Shown piece by piece: positions 54,315 to 64,000 of a stretch of DNA of 64,000 bases (within the stretch, counting starts at the first letter, position 1; every line of letters begins with the position of its first letter). The DNA lies in NCBI GenBank assembly GCA_001910725.1, contig MJGA01000039.1, forward strand, positions 124,001-188,000, in the 5' to 3' direction. A model generated the notes under the pieces. That model did no database searches. It was not told the origin of the DNA and saw only the letters and a list, made by a program, of their open reading frames with translations. This stretch comes from Phanerodontia chrysosporium. Its lineage: Eukaryota; Basidiomycota; Agaricomycetes; Polyporales; Phanerochaetaceae. The translations under genes and the position numbers were made by a program.

Positions 54315-54700
54315 ACGGAGTCTGGAACACGTACTTCGATCCTAACATCGGACACGTGCAATATGGCGAACGACTCCACTTTCGCTCCCAGACAGCTCAT
54401 CGCACTGAACCCCTTCCTCGCCGCCCTCAGTACAACCAGAGGGTCTGGGCTCCCCTCTATCGGGAGACTCGCCCCACTCGGGGATGGTCGTTCAATGAGG
54501 TATCACCCAACAGCAACACAAATACCCCATCTCGTCGTCAACGTCGTCGCGACCGTCGTGCCCATATCTCCAACGACGAACCCACCATCATTCCACCTCC
54601 GTATACACCTCGAGATACGACTCCTCATAACGCGGATGCCCCCGGCAACGGCTCCACTTCGACAGATTCCGATCTGCCTCCGGAGTGTATCACGCAGTAA
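53342..54700 (+). CDS. Copy C ORF3
   Basis: 452 codons, same as in copies A and B. It begins at Pol codon 1417, right where Pol turns into a Ser/Thr/Pro tail. Confidence 0.7.
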   Translation: MSTNFSSTYQRIQALATLMGSDTIPITNDDRLLALSQLLPDDFTDHVYTRNIDITINDWLNNNPTPNERNDLWKIILEWCTKSQLAFDDEVERRIIAWEAQERIRELIGSSLPEVLRLAEEDRRGDVDEEPIRDEPPSEPNAQDPDVQELPGESQEPATSNSDTLVEDRPWYVEGDWHERVTGQHGERTWNGVTVRHFANHAYEEQLAAERDWPQFRERLNNIQYHPVTRDALRSTAFQEGATTTCAVFANYALATIHVQRITDNTRDAVGDLIQQLQSTAAPRLVRMARRIRDQLNHLYDAQREQELLVATLAEQDDHIVEMVDGVWNTYFDPNIGHVQYGERLHFRSQTAHRTEPLPRRPQYNQRVWAPLYRETRPTRGWSFNEVSPNSNTNTPSRRQRRRDRRAHISNDEPTIIPPPYTPRDTTPHNADAPGNGSTSTDSDLPPECITQ

Positions 54701-54739
54701 GTCGGTCTCGACGGAGCTCGACCGTGGACGGGGACGTAA

Positions 54740-55076
54740 TGTTACAGTTGGGATATGGCTATGCAAGGCTATGCTGATCTATTTGATCATCTCTTTTCTC
54801 TTACATGTTTCACCCTCTCTTCCATCATGTTTCATCCCTTGATTCATTATGACTCACACTGACTGGTAGCCTATGCCTCGTTGTTCCCTCCTGGTAGCAG
54901 GCCTGGGTTAGAGTATATAAGGACTACCTCTCTGTACTCTTTTCTTCAGCTTCTCCTCTTGTACTCTCGTCTAGTTATCTATTGCTACACTTGGAGCCTG
55001 AGTCCAAGTCTTCTGTACTCGCGCTACACTTGAGGCCTGAGCTCAAGTCTTCAATACACGTATTCAGACTCTTACA
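54740..55076 (+). repeat. Copy C 3' LTR
   Basis: 337 bases, same as 46938-47274. Confidence 0.96.
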
Positions 55077-55081
55077 TCCCT
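55077..55081. repeat. Target site duplication of copy C, right (TCCCT)
   Basis: Matches 46933-46937. Confidence 0.95.
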
Positions 55082-55109
55082 AAATACTCCACTTCTCTCT
55101 GCCCTACAA

Positions 55110-58100
55110 TCAAGATGCGGCCTCAGTCTTCACCGAATCTCCCAGGATCCTCCCAATCACGCCCTCCAACTGTTGCGCGCGGTCGCCCATGATGTCCCGG
55201 AGGAGCTCCGAATCCTCGGCAAGCTTGCCAACGTCGAGTAGCTCGCGCGCGAACGCTTCGGCGGTGTGCTGGTCGTCGAGCTCCTCCGCCTCGGCGTGCA
55301 TCCTCTCGAGGCGCTCCTGCAGCTTGGCCGCCGCGTCTCTGAGCGCGCGGTTCTGCGCGACAAGCCCGTTCATTGAGCGGACGACGCCGTCAAGGCTTGC
55401 GTGGTGCGCTTCGGCCGTCGCTGCGAGCTGGGAGATGCGCGCGAGCTCCGCATCGACGGCCTGGATTGCGTTGCTCGCCGCCGTGTAGCGTGCGCTCGCG
55501 ACTGCGGCGGCGGTCCGCGCGGACGCAAGATCCTTCGATGTCTTGTCGATTCCCTGCTTCATCCCGAACGGGTCGAGCCGGTTGTTTATACCGAGCGTCC
55601 ACCTGTCCCAGAAGTCCTTTGGCGACCATTCAGCAAAAGAGCACAACACAAGACTTGGATATTCTACCTTGCGCGACTGTTTCTGGACAAGGTCTTTCAG
55701 ATGCTTCGTGCTCTCGCCTTCGGCGATGCGCAGATTTGCTTCAGCGGTCGAACGTTCCGTCCTGCGTCGAGGTAAGCTTTTTCCAAGACCACGATCTGCC
55801 CTTGATGCTCACTTCAAAGTCTCTTGCTTCTGCTGAGCTTGCAGTCTAAACGCCTCCGCCGCCTTTTGGACTTGGTGTAGCGAGATATCACGAGTCTGTG
55901 CGTTCTCTCTTTCCATCTCGGTGTTGTAGTCAATCTAGCGAAGTATCGTCAGCATCCCGGACCGTATTATCTGCGTCTAGGACACACCTTTTCACCTTCG
56001 GGACTAGCTTGCTTGCTGTGGCCGTGAGGTTGTGGAAGAGAGCTGCAACCGCGGCCGCCTCGTCTTGGCATCTCTTGACATTGGCCTTGATGTCTTCTGA
56101 GCGGTACGCAAGCTCAAGCCTTCCGGCCTCGCGCGCCGTGCGCTCGAGCTCGGTGAGCTCATGCAGATACTCGACGCTCGCCACGAAGCGGGTGACACCG
56201 TCGATTGCCGTCTCGGCGGGCCCACGCATCTCCCGCTGGAGCTTCTCTGCGTACGCCGCAGACTTGGCCGCCAGCGCTGTGATGCGCGTGTGAGACAGCT
56301 GCACGTCCTCGCCGATACGATGGACGAGCCGCGCGGTCTCGTCGAGCGTCAGCTCCGGCGGGGTGGGCATGCGTGTAGACCAGAATGGCTAGGGAGCCGT
56401 TCAGCGCGGGGTCGCCTTGGCAGGTGAGAAGAGTCGTACCTTCAGACCCGTGATGTGCTCGCCGCTCGTGCCCATGAAGCCGACCAGTGCATGGCCGCGG
56501 TACTCCCAGACCACGGGCTCCTTGCTCGCCGTTCCAAACCACTCCGAGTCCTCGCCTGACGCCAGCGCATCAGCACCCCAGGGCGATCATCGCGTCACAC
56601 GCGGACGAACGCACCTTTTGACGTGGCAAAGCGGATACCGAGGACACGCTCTGCGTCCGCCGCGACGAGCACCTGTGTGATGTCCTGGCCATCCAGCTCG
56701 AAGACCGCAGTATCCCCTCCCTGCCCGCCATGCCAGCTACTCACGCTGCCGTCGTCGTATTGGAGCCGGAACCCGCGCAGCACGTTGTCGTGATGCACAG
56801 TGACTCTCGCAATACGCTTCACGTCGATGCCCGGGCAGTTATCCGAGAAGTGCGCGCCTGTCCAGCGCCCGACGCCTGCGCTCACACCACCCAAGTCTGC
56901 GATTGCCGTGGGCGCAAGCCAATTTCCGTGCGCAAGCGGGAGGACGCGTTGGTAGAGGACCTATCCGCTTTCAATACACCGTCGAACGGCAGGAAAGGAA
57001 AGAGGGCGCACCTGGTCTTGCCCCGTCCACAAGACATTGATGCAGCGCACGGTGGCCGACCCAGCGTTGCGCACGAATGCGGTGATATCTGCCTCTGGGA
57101 GCGATGCTTCGGTGAAAGCACCTCTAACACATTGTGAGTACCGTAGAATCTGCAAGCAGAGATAGGACTATCTCACCGCTTCCAGCCCTTGCCCTCGTTA
57201 ATCCATTCGATGATGGTGTCGTCATCATCTTGCAGATAGAATCTATGTTGCTTGTCAGTGTTACTAAAGCTTCTGAGATGAATTCTGTTCATACCTGACG
57301 TTCACCTCTCCGTCTAGCCAGGAAATTGCGGTGATGTCGCCGACTGGCGTCTTGTACTTCAGCTCGAAGCCTTCAACCGCTCGCCTGAGTTGGGTAAGTT
57401 GAGTTCACGGCTCGTCCGCTCCTGATTATCATACCAAACTCACCATTCTTTGGCAAAACCACCAAGATATTCGCGAATTGTGAACTTGTCGTCTTGATAG
57501 TAAAGCCGGGCATCGACGAGGTCTACCAATTCGTCAGTACCGCTGCAGCCGTCGGATTGCGGGTAACTGACCGTTCCAGGAGGTGATACCAATCCCCGTG
57601 CAGTGCACGGCTTGGCATATCCGTATCGCGGCCGTATCCCACTTCCAGTTGTCCGCGCACCTGCGGGCTACAGTAAATAACGCGGACGCTCTCCATGTCG
57701 TTTCGCGACGTACCGGTAGTACAGATAGCCGTCGGAGCCCTGGAAGACGATGATAACGCGATCTCCCGACGCGGAGGCGATTGCGCCAAGGTTCGTGCCA
57801 GGGAGAACGTCGTGCTGCTCGAAGGCGACGTCCGTCCAGCCGTCCGCCGCACGGCGCTTCAGCCGGAGAGTGTAGTCTTCGGCCTGGTAAAAGATCGCCT
57901 GCTCGTTCTTGCCCCACTGAAGGACCGTCAGGTGAGCGTCGGAAGGAGGTGTACTGAAGGCTTACCGCTAGAGCGCAGAGGCTGCTGTCCGGGCTGCAAT
58001 GGAACCGCAGAAGGCCTGATATCGGGTCAGCACGGCTCCACCGAACATGGTCATGGGTGCGCACCTGGGAGCCAGCCTTGATCTTGTTTTGCTGCATCGA

Positions 58101-58307
58101 GGTCTTTGCCCTCGATGGCCTTCGCAACGTCGGTGTCGTTGACGTCGTGTCGCGCTTCACGGACTTCTCCATCGACGGTCTTCGTGTAACAGCGAATGCC
58201 CTCTGCCGTAACTGCAGCAGAAAGCGTGGTCGTTCTCTACAATGCGGGTGTCAGAACATGCTACAGCATAGTCTTTGGAGAGAAACGCATACCAGTTGAA
58301 GAGGCAT
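55110..58307 (-). CDS. Lectin fusion 1: fucose-lectin-like repeats, jacalin-like domain, helical C-terminus
   Basis: The start is ATG 58307 with a five-codon first exon (MPLQL), a GTATGC...TTGTAG intron, then TTTLSAAVTAEGIRCYTKTV. Further exons show repeats of the fungal fucose-lectin type: WGKNEQAIFYQAEDYTLRLK, HDVLPGTNLGAIASASGDRV, IIVFQGSDGYLYYRYV, DARLYYQDDKFTIREYLGGF. At 56430-56890 a jacalin-like domain follows: GFRLQYDDGSVSSWHGGQGG, FELDGQDITQVLVAADAERV, ALVGFMGTSGEHITGLK. The last exons (55110-56370) are long amphipathic helices rich in Ala, Glu and Arg (EKLQREMRGPAETAIDGVTR, AELARISQLAATAEAHHASL). No signal peptide is seen, so it is probably cytoplasmic, as many mushroom defence lectins are. 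Exact exon borders in the middle are not all resolved. The helical part could serve oligomerisation or membrane action; that is inference. Confidence 0.7.
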
Positions 58308-58360
58308 GTTGGGCGAATGGAGCAAGAACTATCAGTATAACTCTCTGCATGCGGACTCCT

Positions 58361-58366
58361 CTTATA
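58361..58366 (-). promoter_or_regulatory. TATA box of lectin fusion 1
   Basis: TATAAG on the minus strand lies about 54 bases before the ATG at 58307. Confidence 0.45.
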
Positions 58367-59484
58367 AGAACCGTCGCTGTTCTGGGCCGCCGACGCACGA
58401 CAGATGACCCGACAGTCCTGGCGTCGGCGGTTGTGGCCCCCCGACGCATGCAATACAGGACTCGGGAATGGGTGTTCCTGGCTCGCACGCTCACCAGTTC
58501 CCCTGGAGTGCGGTTGGACCTGGCAGGTTGCGGTATTGCAGCAAAATTCGGTGCTCTTTGTAGTGTAGGAGGGTACCTGTGCTCCTTAGCATTCTAGATG
58601 CACCGGATGCTGGCACGGCTGTCAGGAGCATTGAAAACAGGTACACCTCGAAGGCAATGGACGGGCCGTTGCCTGGATACGACCACGTCCGAACACCATT
58701 CCTTCCCATAGGTGGACAGCAGTGCCCTGGTCCCTGGCGGTACTGGTACCTGGCCGACGGGAACGTGACGGACCCGCGAGACCCCAAGGAACACGCATTG
58801 CCGCCATCAGATCTTGTACGGTAGTGGATGTCGCAAAGACGAGGCTCAAGGCACGCGTGGATTGTTGCATACAACGGTCTATGCGAGGTGACCATACTGC
58901 CGTTTGCATAATACCGCGAAATCGCAAGTTGCGCACGGCTTGTTTGGCCTTGCCTGTCCTTGCACATGACCTGCACATGACCTTGACATGCATCCTCCCT
59001 TAACTACGCCTGTGGACCTAGGGAAAATGACAGTAATAATTTCTCATGCTCTCTTGTGCATGTAGAATCCATCTTGCACGTTGTTACTATGCAGAGGACA
59101 GCAGCGATACGCGCAAGCCGAGCGAATGGGGTGTGAGGCTTAGCGCTCACGAATTCCCGTGGGAGTAGGCGCCTCTGTCCGAAAACAGGTCCAAGCTCGC
59201 CGGAAGGCTGTCATTTCAACGGTTTTTCTGGTAATTGCTGTCTATACTTTGCCAGCAGTACAGATGGCTTGTAGGAATATAGTGGTTATTTTGTGCGGGC
59301 GTGGGTGGCGACGCAAGGGCTGAGCTACCTCTCAGGTCATGTGCGCGGTCAAACACAGACAAACAAAGCGAGCGCAACATGCAAACAGCCGTAACACTGG
59401 CAAATTATCTTCAGTCGCGAGCTAACGATCAATAGGTGCAGGCATGTGTACAGCGTATGCGTTTGATGGCAGAGTGGATGCGTT
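58367..59484. other. Spacer between the two lectin genes
   Basis: No coding region recognised. It should hold the upstream promoter of gene 1 and the 3' untranslated region of gene 2. Confidence 0.5.
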
Positions 59485-62400
59485 CTACGTCGGTGCGCTG
59501 CACCCCTTCGAGACGTCCAGCAGTGTCTTGGGGTCGAACTTTCCCCACGTAAAGCTCTTGCTCTCGTGCAGGGCGTGCAAGGCGCTGTATAGCGGCTCCG
59601 CAAACCCTTTTACCACCTTGGCTGCTGCTGCCTTCTGCAAAGCGCTGATTGCTTGCCCGACCGCGATGAGCAGATTGACCGCTTCTTGCAATTCTATGTT
59701 ACGGTCGGGTCGTTGATTGTGAAGGCCGTCAATGAGATCGCGTAATTGCTTCATTGTGGGACCAATCGCGAGCTTATCGAGTCTTCCAAGCAGGTTTTCC
59801 ACTAGGTCCTTGTTGATCCTGAAGAAGTTGACTTGCGAGAGGTGAAGCTGTAGGCACGAGTTGGAGTTTTGTACGTTGAAAATGGCATGATGCAGTGTGG
59901 AATCCTGGGTGATCTTCGGATCGATCCTAGCACGCCATGTGCGGAGTCCCTGTGTTAGTCCACTTGGTTAGTAAAGTCCATGCGTATACGGGATCGGAAC
60001 GTACCCATTGTGGCAATCCATGATCATATTGAACATCTAGACCTTCCAGTCCCTTTGTAGCCATAATCTCCTCCAGTTTGTCTTTGTCTTTCATGAAGGT
60101 ATCCTCGACCTGCTTCGCCCAATCCGTCCAAAGCTTCTCCTGCCGTCTGTACGTGTAAAGCATGAGCACTGTATAGGAGTCCACTTGTGAGCGTATGCTG
60201 CTTACGTGAAGTTTCCGCACATGCTGTTTAGCTCCTGCCTGTACTTCTCTATGTCATCCAAGAGCTGCCTGAAGTCTGTGTACAAGTCGTCGCCGTCAAG
60301 CTGACAGCGTTCGACACCCTTATCAAACTGCCAGTTGTGCCCATCAGTATCACGATGCTGTGCAGTTGAAACCACGGTACCTCTCCGGAGAGTGGTCTCA
60401 GCTTCGCCTGAAGGTCGCCTAGCAGCCGAAGCAATGCCTCGAGATCAGTTGCGCATCGTACGAGCTGATCTTGCAGTCTGTCCTCGCGGTTGTTGTCGAC
60501 GTTCACCTTGGCCCTTTTCAGCCCCTTTTCTTGGTCGTAGAGGAATTCGACGTCTTGAACGAGGAGTTCGAAGCGTTCTGCAGCATCCCGGGTTTCGACG
60601 ACCTTCATGCCATCGGACGTGTCGGAAAGCTGGGCGACAGCGGCGCGCAGCTTCAGAAACCTTTCGTACAGGATCTTGTACCGCATCTGGAATGTCGTGG
60701 TCTGGCCGGCCTGCGCGATGTCCTCCCAGACAGCCTGTGCGCCGCGACGGTGTCAGCGCGGACACGACGCAGTGCAACTGCAGACAGACATTGAGCGCCC
60801 CAGATCCATCTATAGGAGAGCCTTCGAGATCGACGAGGACACTGCCCTTCTTCTGGAGCAGCCCATAGTGCCCGTACTCATGGCCGAACCACTGCGACTG
60901 ACGCCCTGTGCACCCGTCAGCGTCGTCGCTACTCCTGGGATCCATGCATGCGTACCGTTCGTGGTGCCAAAGAGAAAACCCTGGACAGTGCCCTCGTCCG
61001 CTGCATACCAGACGTGCGTGATGTACTCGCCGGATCCCAAGTCAAAGGCCGTATCCTGTCCAGAAGACTTCCCGCGCCATGCGCTTGCGTCGCCGTCCTC
61101 ATAGACGATTTGGAAACCATCGGGGCGGCCTTTGACGCCGCGCGCGACAACGACGCGCTTGATCACCTTTCCGGGCCTGGTCTTTGCCTTTCCTTCGGTC
61201 TCTACCCGTCCTCCGGTACCGTGGGGAGACATTTCAGCCTCGCTGTCTGGGCGCTACGTCAGCTTTGGCCCCCGTATCTAGGATCGTTGGCGTCTCGTAC
61301 CGAAGGGTGTGGCACCGGCGAGCCCGCCGTGCCTCGCTGTATCAATGTGGAAGGCGAGCAGTGCCTTGGGCTCGCGCCATGAGCTGTCGCCTTGGCAGTC
61401 CGCAAGGTACAGACACTAGACAGTGGGGGGTGTCAGTGCAATCCTATCTGCAGCGCATACACCCGGCTCACGTAGTCCTCGCCGATCCATAGCAGCCCAA
61501 CACGGCTGTCCTGCTGCTTGTATGGCCCAGAGATCGCGGCGGTGCTCGCGTTCGGCATGGGCTTCACCTCGGTTTCGATATTGTGGCTGTCGACGCGGTG
61601 AGATGAGATACAAGGCCGACAGAGGTCGACTCACGAGACCCAGTTTCTGTTCGAGCGCCTGTACTCCACGATGGTGCCGTGCTCATACTGCACATACAGC
61701 CTGTGCGTGTCCCCGAGAGAGAGCGATGAGCGAGGATTCTGATTGGGGCTAGATGGCATGCGCACCTGACTCCAGAGTCTCCATCCCTGACAGCGGCGAT
61801 AGACAGAGCCTCGGTGCCCGTGGCCGCACACACCGGCTCCTTTGTCTCGTTCCTGCGCCAGAGTTCGAGCGGCGACGCACCACACAGCAACAGCCGCCTA
61901 GGCTCACCAGGAGTCGCTCACGCCTTTGCACTCGCGCAGGGCGCCCTCCGTGTCCTGGTAGTACACGTATATCGTATCCGCATCTGGAGGGAATACAACG
62001 TGTCACGCTCCGCGTGGCCCACCGCGACCAATGACACGCACCGCGGTTCATGCACGCGCCAAGCCCAGTGTACCTGCGCACCTCGCGCTGGAGGATAGTG
62101 CGCGGGCGGGCGGCGGACTCGCCTTGCTTGGTCCCGTCTCGTGTGATGAGCCTATGCTTGGGTGATCAGCAAGCAGCGGCGCGCACATTGGAGATCCGGG
62201 GCACGTACGACGCGCAGATATGCCCCGCCGCGTTCTGGTAGAAGATGAGTGGATCGCGCCCGCCTGCAGACGCAGTGGCGGCTGCGATGCTCGTGCCGGG
62301 AAGCACGTCGCCCGCGCAGAAGCCCGTGTGCTCCCACCTGTTGTTGCTGTAGAGATACTCGCGCAGCGCACCTGCGGTGTCCTGGTAGAAGAGCGACCAG

Positions 62401-62810
62401 CTATGCGCGCCCCACTGGCAACACACGTCAGGTGGGCAGGTGAATGCACAGGTGAACGCGCACGCACAGCAACAGAGCACAGGCTGCTGTCCGCGTGGAA
62501 TTTCCCGCCATCGGTCGCCACCTTCCACTCGGACACGCCCGGGGCGAAGCCTGCGGGGGGTGTCAGTACGCTGGGCAGAGCAAACCAGCGCGGGAGCGAC
62601 GCACCGGGCTCCCGGGACGAATCGAGGAAGTCCTGCGTTAGGCCGAGCTCGGCGTGGAAGATCGCGCCCTTGGTTGTGCTCATCATGTACGCACGCATGT
62701 CTCCAAGGCTGGGCCCGGGCATAAGCGTCACGCATTTCTGTGGGGGCGGTCCACCGGTAAGCGGTTGTCTACGAGAGACATGGGAAGGAGCGTACCGTGG
62801 TCGCGGCCAT
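59485..62810 (-). CDS. Lectin fusion 2: paralogue of the gene at 55110-58307
   Basis: The start is ATG 62810 with a five-codon first exon (MAATT) and an intron to KCVTLMPGPSLGDMRAYMMS, the same design as lectin fusion 1. The lectin-type region (about 61400-62760) has FHAELGLTQDFLDSSREPGA, WSLFYQDTAGALREYLYSNN, GDVLPGTSIAAATASAGGRD and LIFYQNAAGHICASYV. A jacalin-like domain at about 60810-61232 has GFQIVYEDGDASAWRGKSSG, EYITHVWYAADEGTVQGFLF and GTTNGTHAWIPG. The helical C-terminus includes LYERFLKLRAAVAQLSDTSD, LLVQDVEFLYDQEKGLKRAK, EKLWTDWAKQVEDTFMKDKD and ELQEAVNLLIAVGQAISALQ, ending at the stop 59485-59487. Several short introns separate these blocks; not all borders were resolved. Probably binds fucosylated or other glycans. 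Confidence 0.68.
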
Positions 62811-62877
62811 CGCGGACAGGCGAGTGCTGCAGAGAGGAGGAGGTCTAGTGAGGAGATGACTGCCGGCTGTAGGCTGT

Positions 62878-62884
62878 TATATAC
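62878..62884 (-). promoter_or_regulatory. TATA box of lectin fusion 2
   Basis: TATATAA on the minus strand lies 68 bases upstream of ATG 62810. Confidence 0.55.
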
Positions 62885-63465
62885 CAGAAAGCATGTCAGC
62901 GGAGAGGGTGCCCCGGCGAGTGCGGACCTGTGAGTCCAAGTACGTGGATGCTGCGTCCGGGATTTCTGCGTTCGTGTGCCCAAAAACGAGGATCGGGGCA
63001 AAGGGCGCACATACCTTTGTCACTGGTAGGCGGGGAAGCGGTTCCGAGTATAGCCGCTACGTAACGGATCTGTGCCACTGACCGTGGATATTCGTTGCGG
63101 CCGAAAGAGGACACATTGTCTTAGCTTTTACTTTACACCGCAATGCTCAAGTACCGGCCCGTGCTGTTGAGCATGTCAGTGTACGCCTTCTACGTCCGTG
63201 ACCTAGCTTACGCGTGCACTGTACGGCAGAATGCTAGTTTATCGAGACAGGCATCGCAATCAGCTCGATGGCCATCTAGGGTCCAGGTAAGGGTCCAGCA
63301 TCGGAATTCATTTGAACCTGCCGTACTTCGCGGGCGCAGGGAACGCTGGTACGGAATCTTCAGGCTCCGCTGCAAGATAGAGAGAACAGTCCGTGAGCGT
63401 TCAGCGTGCTCTAGGAAGCGCTCACGGGCTTGTAGGATCTTAGAGCGTCTGGGTTGAGCCTCGTC
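62885..63465. other. Upstream flank, no gene recognised
   Basis: No motif-bearing frame seen on either strand. Confidence 0.4.
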
Positions 63466-64000
63466 TTATAGCTTCCACGGCGAGTGCGCGGCGTGGGTCT
63501 GCCAAGCCACGACAGCGAAGATTGGGACTAAGGCCTGTTGCAGTGAACTATCACCTTTATACACTGTGCGGCATGTACAACGCTCTTGATAGCCATGATC
63601 TTCCATGTCAAAACTGAATCTTATACGTAACATGAAGTGTTCTGCCAGGGTCTTCTCGATATCACGAAACGCTGGGGACAGGGCAGTCAAGGGTGAACGG
63701 GTGAATGTACGTAGCGCATCTGCGTCTTTGCACATCACTGTAGGTGTTCCGACAGCTCTGCGGCTTGTACGTCGGCTTCGTGCTCTAGCGAACGTCGAGC
63801 GCAGCATACTTCAGTGTGAGTAGTCGGCTGGTAGCGTAAGGCGACCATGCGTACCAATAAAACTCTGAGCGTGGGCCCAGTTTAGCATCGGCAGTTGTTT
63901 CCAAGGAATATGTCCCACCTGTATAGCTCGCGGATGGCGGAACCGCTCTTGAGTTCTGATGATAATCAGGGGCTAGGGTCATGCAAGAGCCAGAAATGAC
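63466..64000 (-). other. Possible 3' exons of an unrecognised gene running off the window
   Basis: Minus-strand frames read YTGGTYSLETTADAKLGPRS and EFYWYAWSPYATSRLLTLKY (63785-63982) and, further on, FTRSPLTALSPAFRDIEKTL with HFMLRIRFSFDMEDHG (63466-63730). They look protein-like but I could not connect them with a sure intron, and I do not recognise the family. Confidence 0.3.

Larger units (their letters stand above)
46938..55076 (+). mobile_element. Ty3/gypsy chromovirus copy C (8139 bases), gag frameshifted
   Basis: Full-length, 337-base LTRs, TCCCT duplication, same orientation as copy B and 618 bases downstream of its end. One C is missing from the gag Gly/Pro repeat (CCCC at 47963-47966). 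Pol and ORF3 are open. Its right end lies 28 bases from the stop codon of the first lectin gene. Confidence 0.97.

Overview
The window looks like nuclear DNA of a GC-rich filamentous basidiomycete (Agaricomycetes). Evidence: short 50-60 base introns with GTRNGT donors, a DUF6535-type membrane protein, a KDZ transposase with CxC5/CxC6-like cysteine clusters, TATA-driven small-exon genes, chromodomain Ty3/gypsy and Ty1/copia elements, and fucose-lectin/jacalin-like proteins. All coding assignments are read from the sequence with hand-made splice models; no database search was possible.

Layout. 1-2.3 kb: 3' half of a Ty1/copia element with its 3' LTR and a partial duplication of the LTR tail, next to a short fragment of a secreted-protein gene. 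2.8-5.3 kb: four-exon DUF6535 gene. 6.0-14.2 kb: complete Ty3/gypsy chromovirus copy A (minus strand). 14.5-15.6 kb: secreted protein of unknown function. 17.3-19.1 kb: F-box-like gene with frame disturbances. 19.2-20.4 kb: SAM-dependent methyltransferase (minus). 21.8-25.9 kb: tandem pair of C2H2-like zinc-finger genes with the same exon design. 26.1-27.1 kb: decayed alpha/beta hydrolase. 27.1-27.5 kb: small two-helix membrane protein. 28.3-30.9 kb and 32.3-35.4 kb: two large genes of unknown family (called G1 and G2 here). G2 is flanked by arrays of short palindromes lying in opposite orientation. 35.7-38.1 kb: intact seven-exon KDZ transposase (minus). 38.2-46.3 kb and 46.9-55.1 kb: chromovirus copies B and C (plus strand), 0.6 kb apart. 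55.1-62.8 kb: tandem pair (minus) of proteins joining a fucose-lectin-like propeller, a jacalin-like domain and a long helical region. 62.8-64 kb: promoter of the second lectin gene and an unresolved partial gene.

The dominant signal is the chromovirus. Three copies have 337-base LTRs that I read as identical, each with its own perfect 5-base target duplication (GCGAC, GTGGA, TCCCT). Each encodes Gag, a Pol with a complete dUTPase domain between protease and reverse transcriptase, and a third ORF overlapping the 3' end of pol in another frame. Sequence just inside the 5' LTR is complementary to the predicted RNA start, which points to Tf1/sushi-type self-priming rather than tRNA priming. Copy A has all three frames open. 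Copy B has lost one C in pol and copy C one C in gag, so A could in principle supply what B and C lack.

The most unusual non-LTR signal is the set of palindrome arrays at 31.1-32.1 kb and 35.5-35.7 kb. Each unit has two inverted arms around a three-base centre (GAT/AAT, or ATC/ATT on the opposite orientation). The arm sequence differs between arrays while the dyad symmetry is kept.
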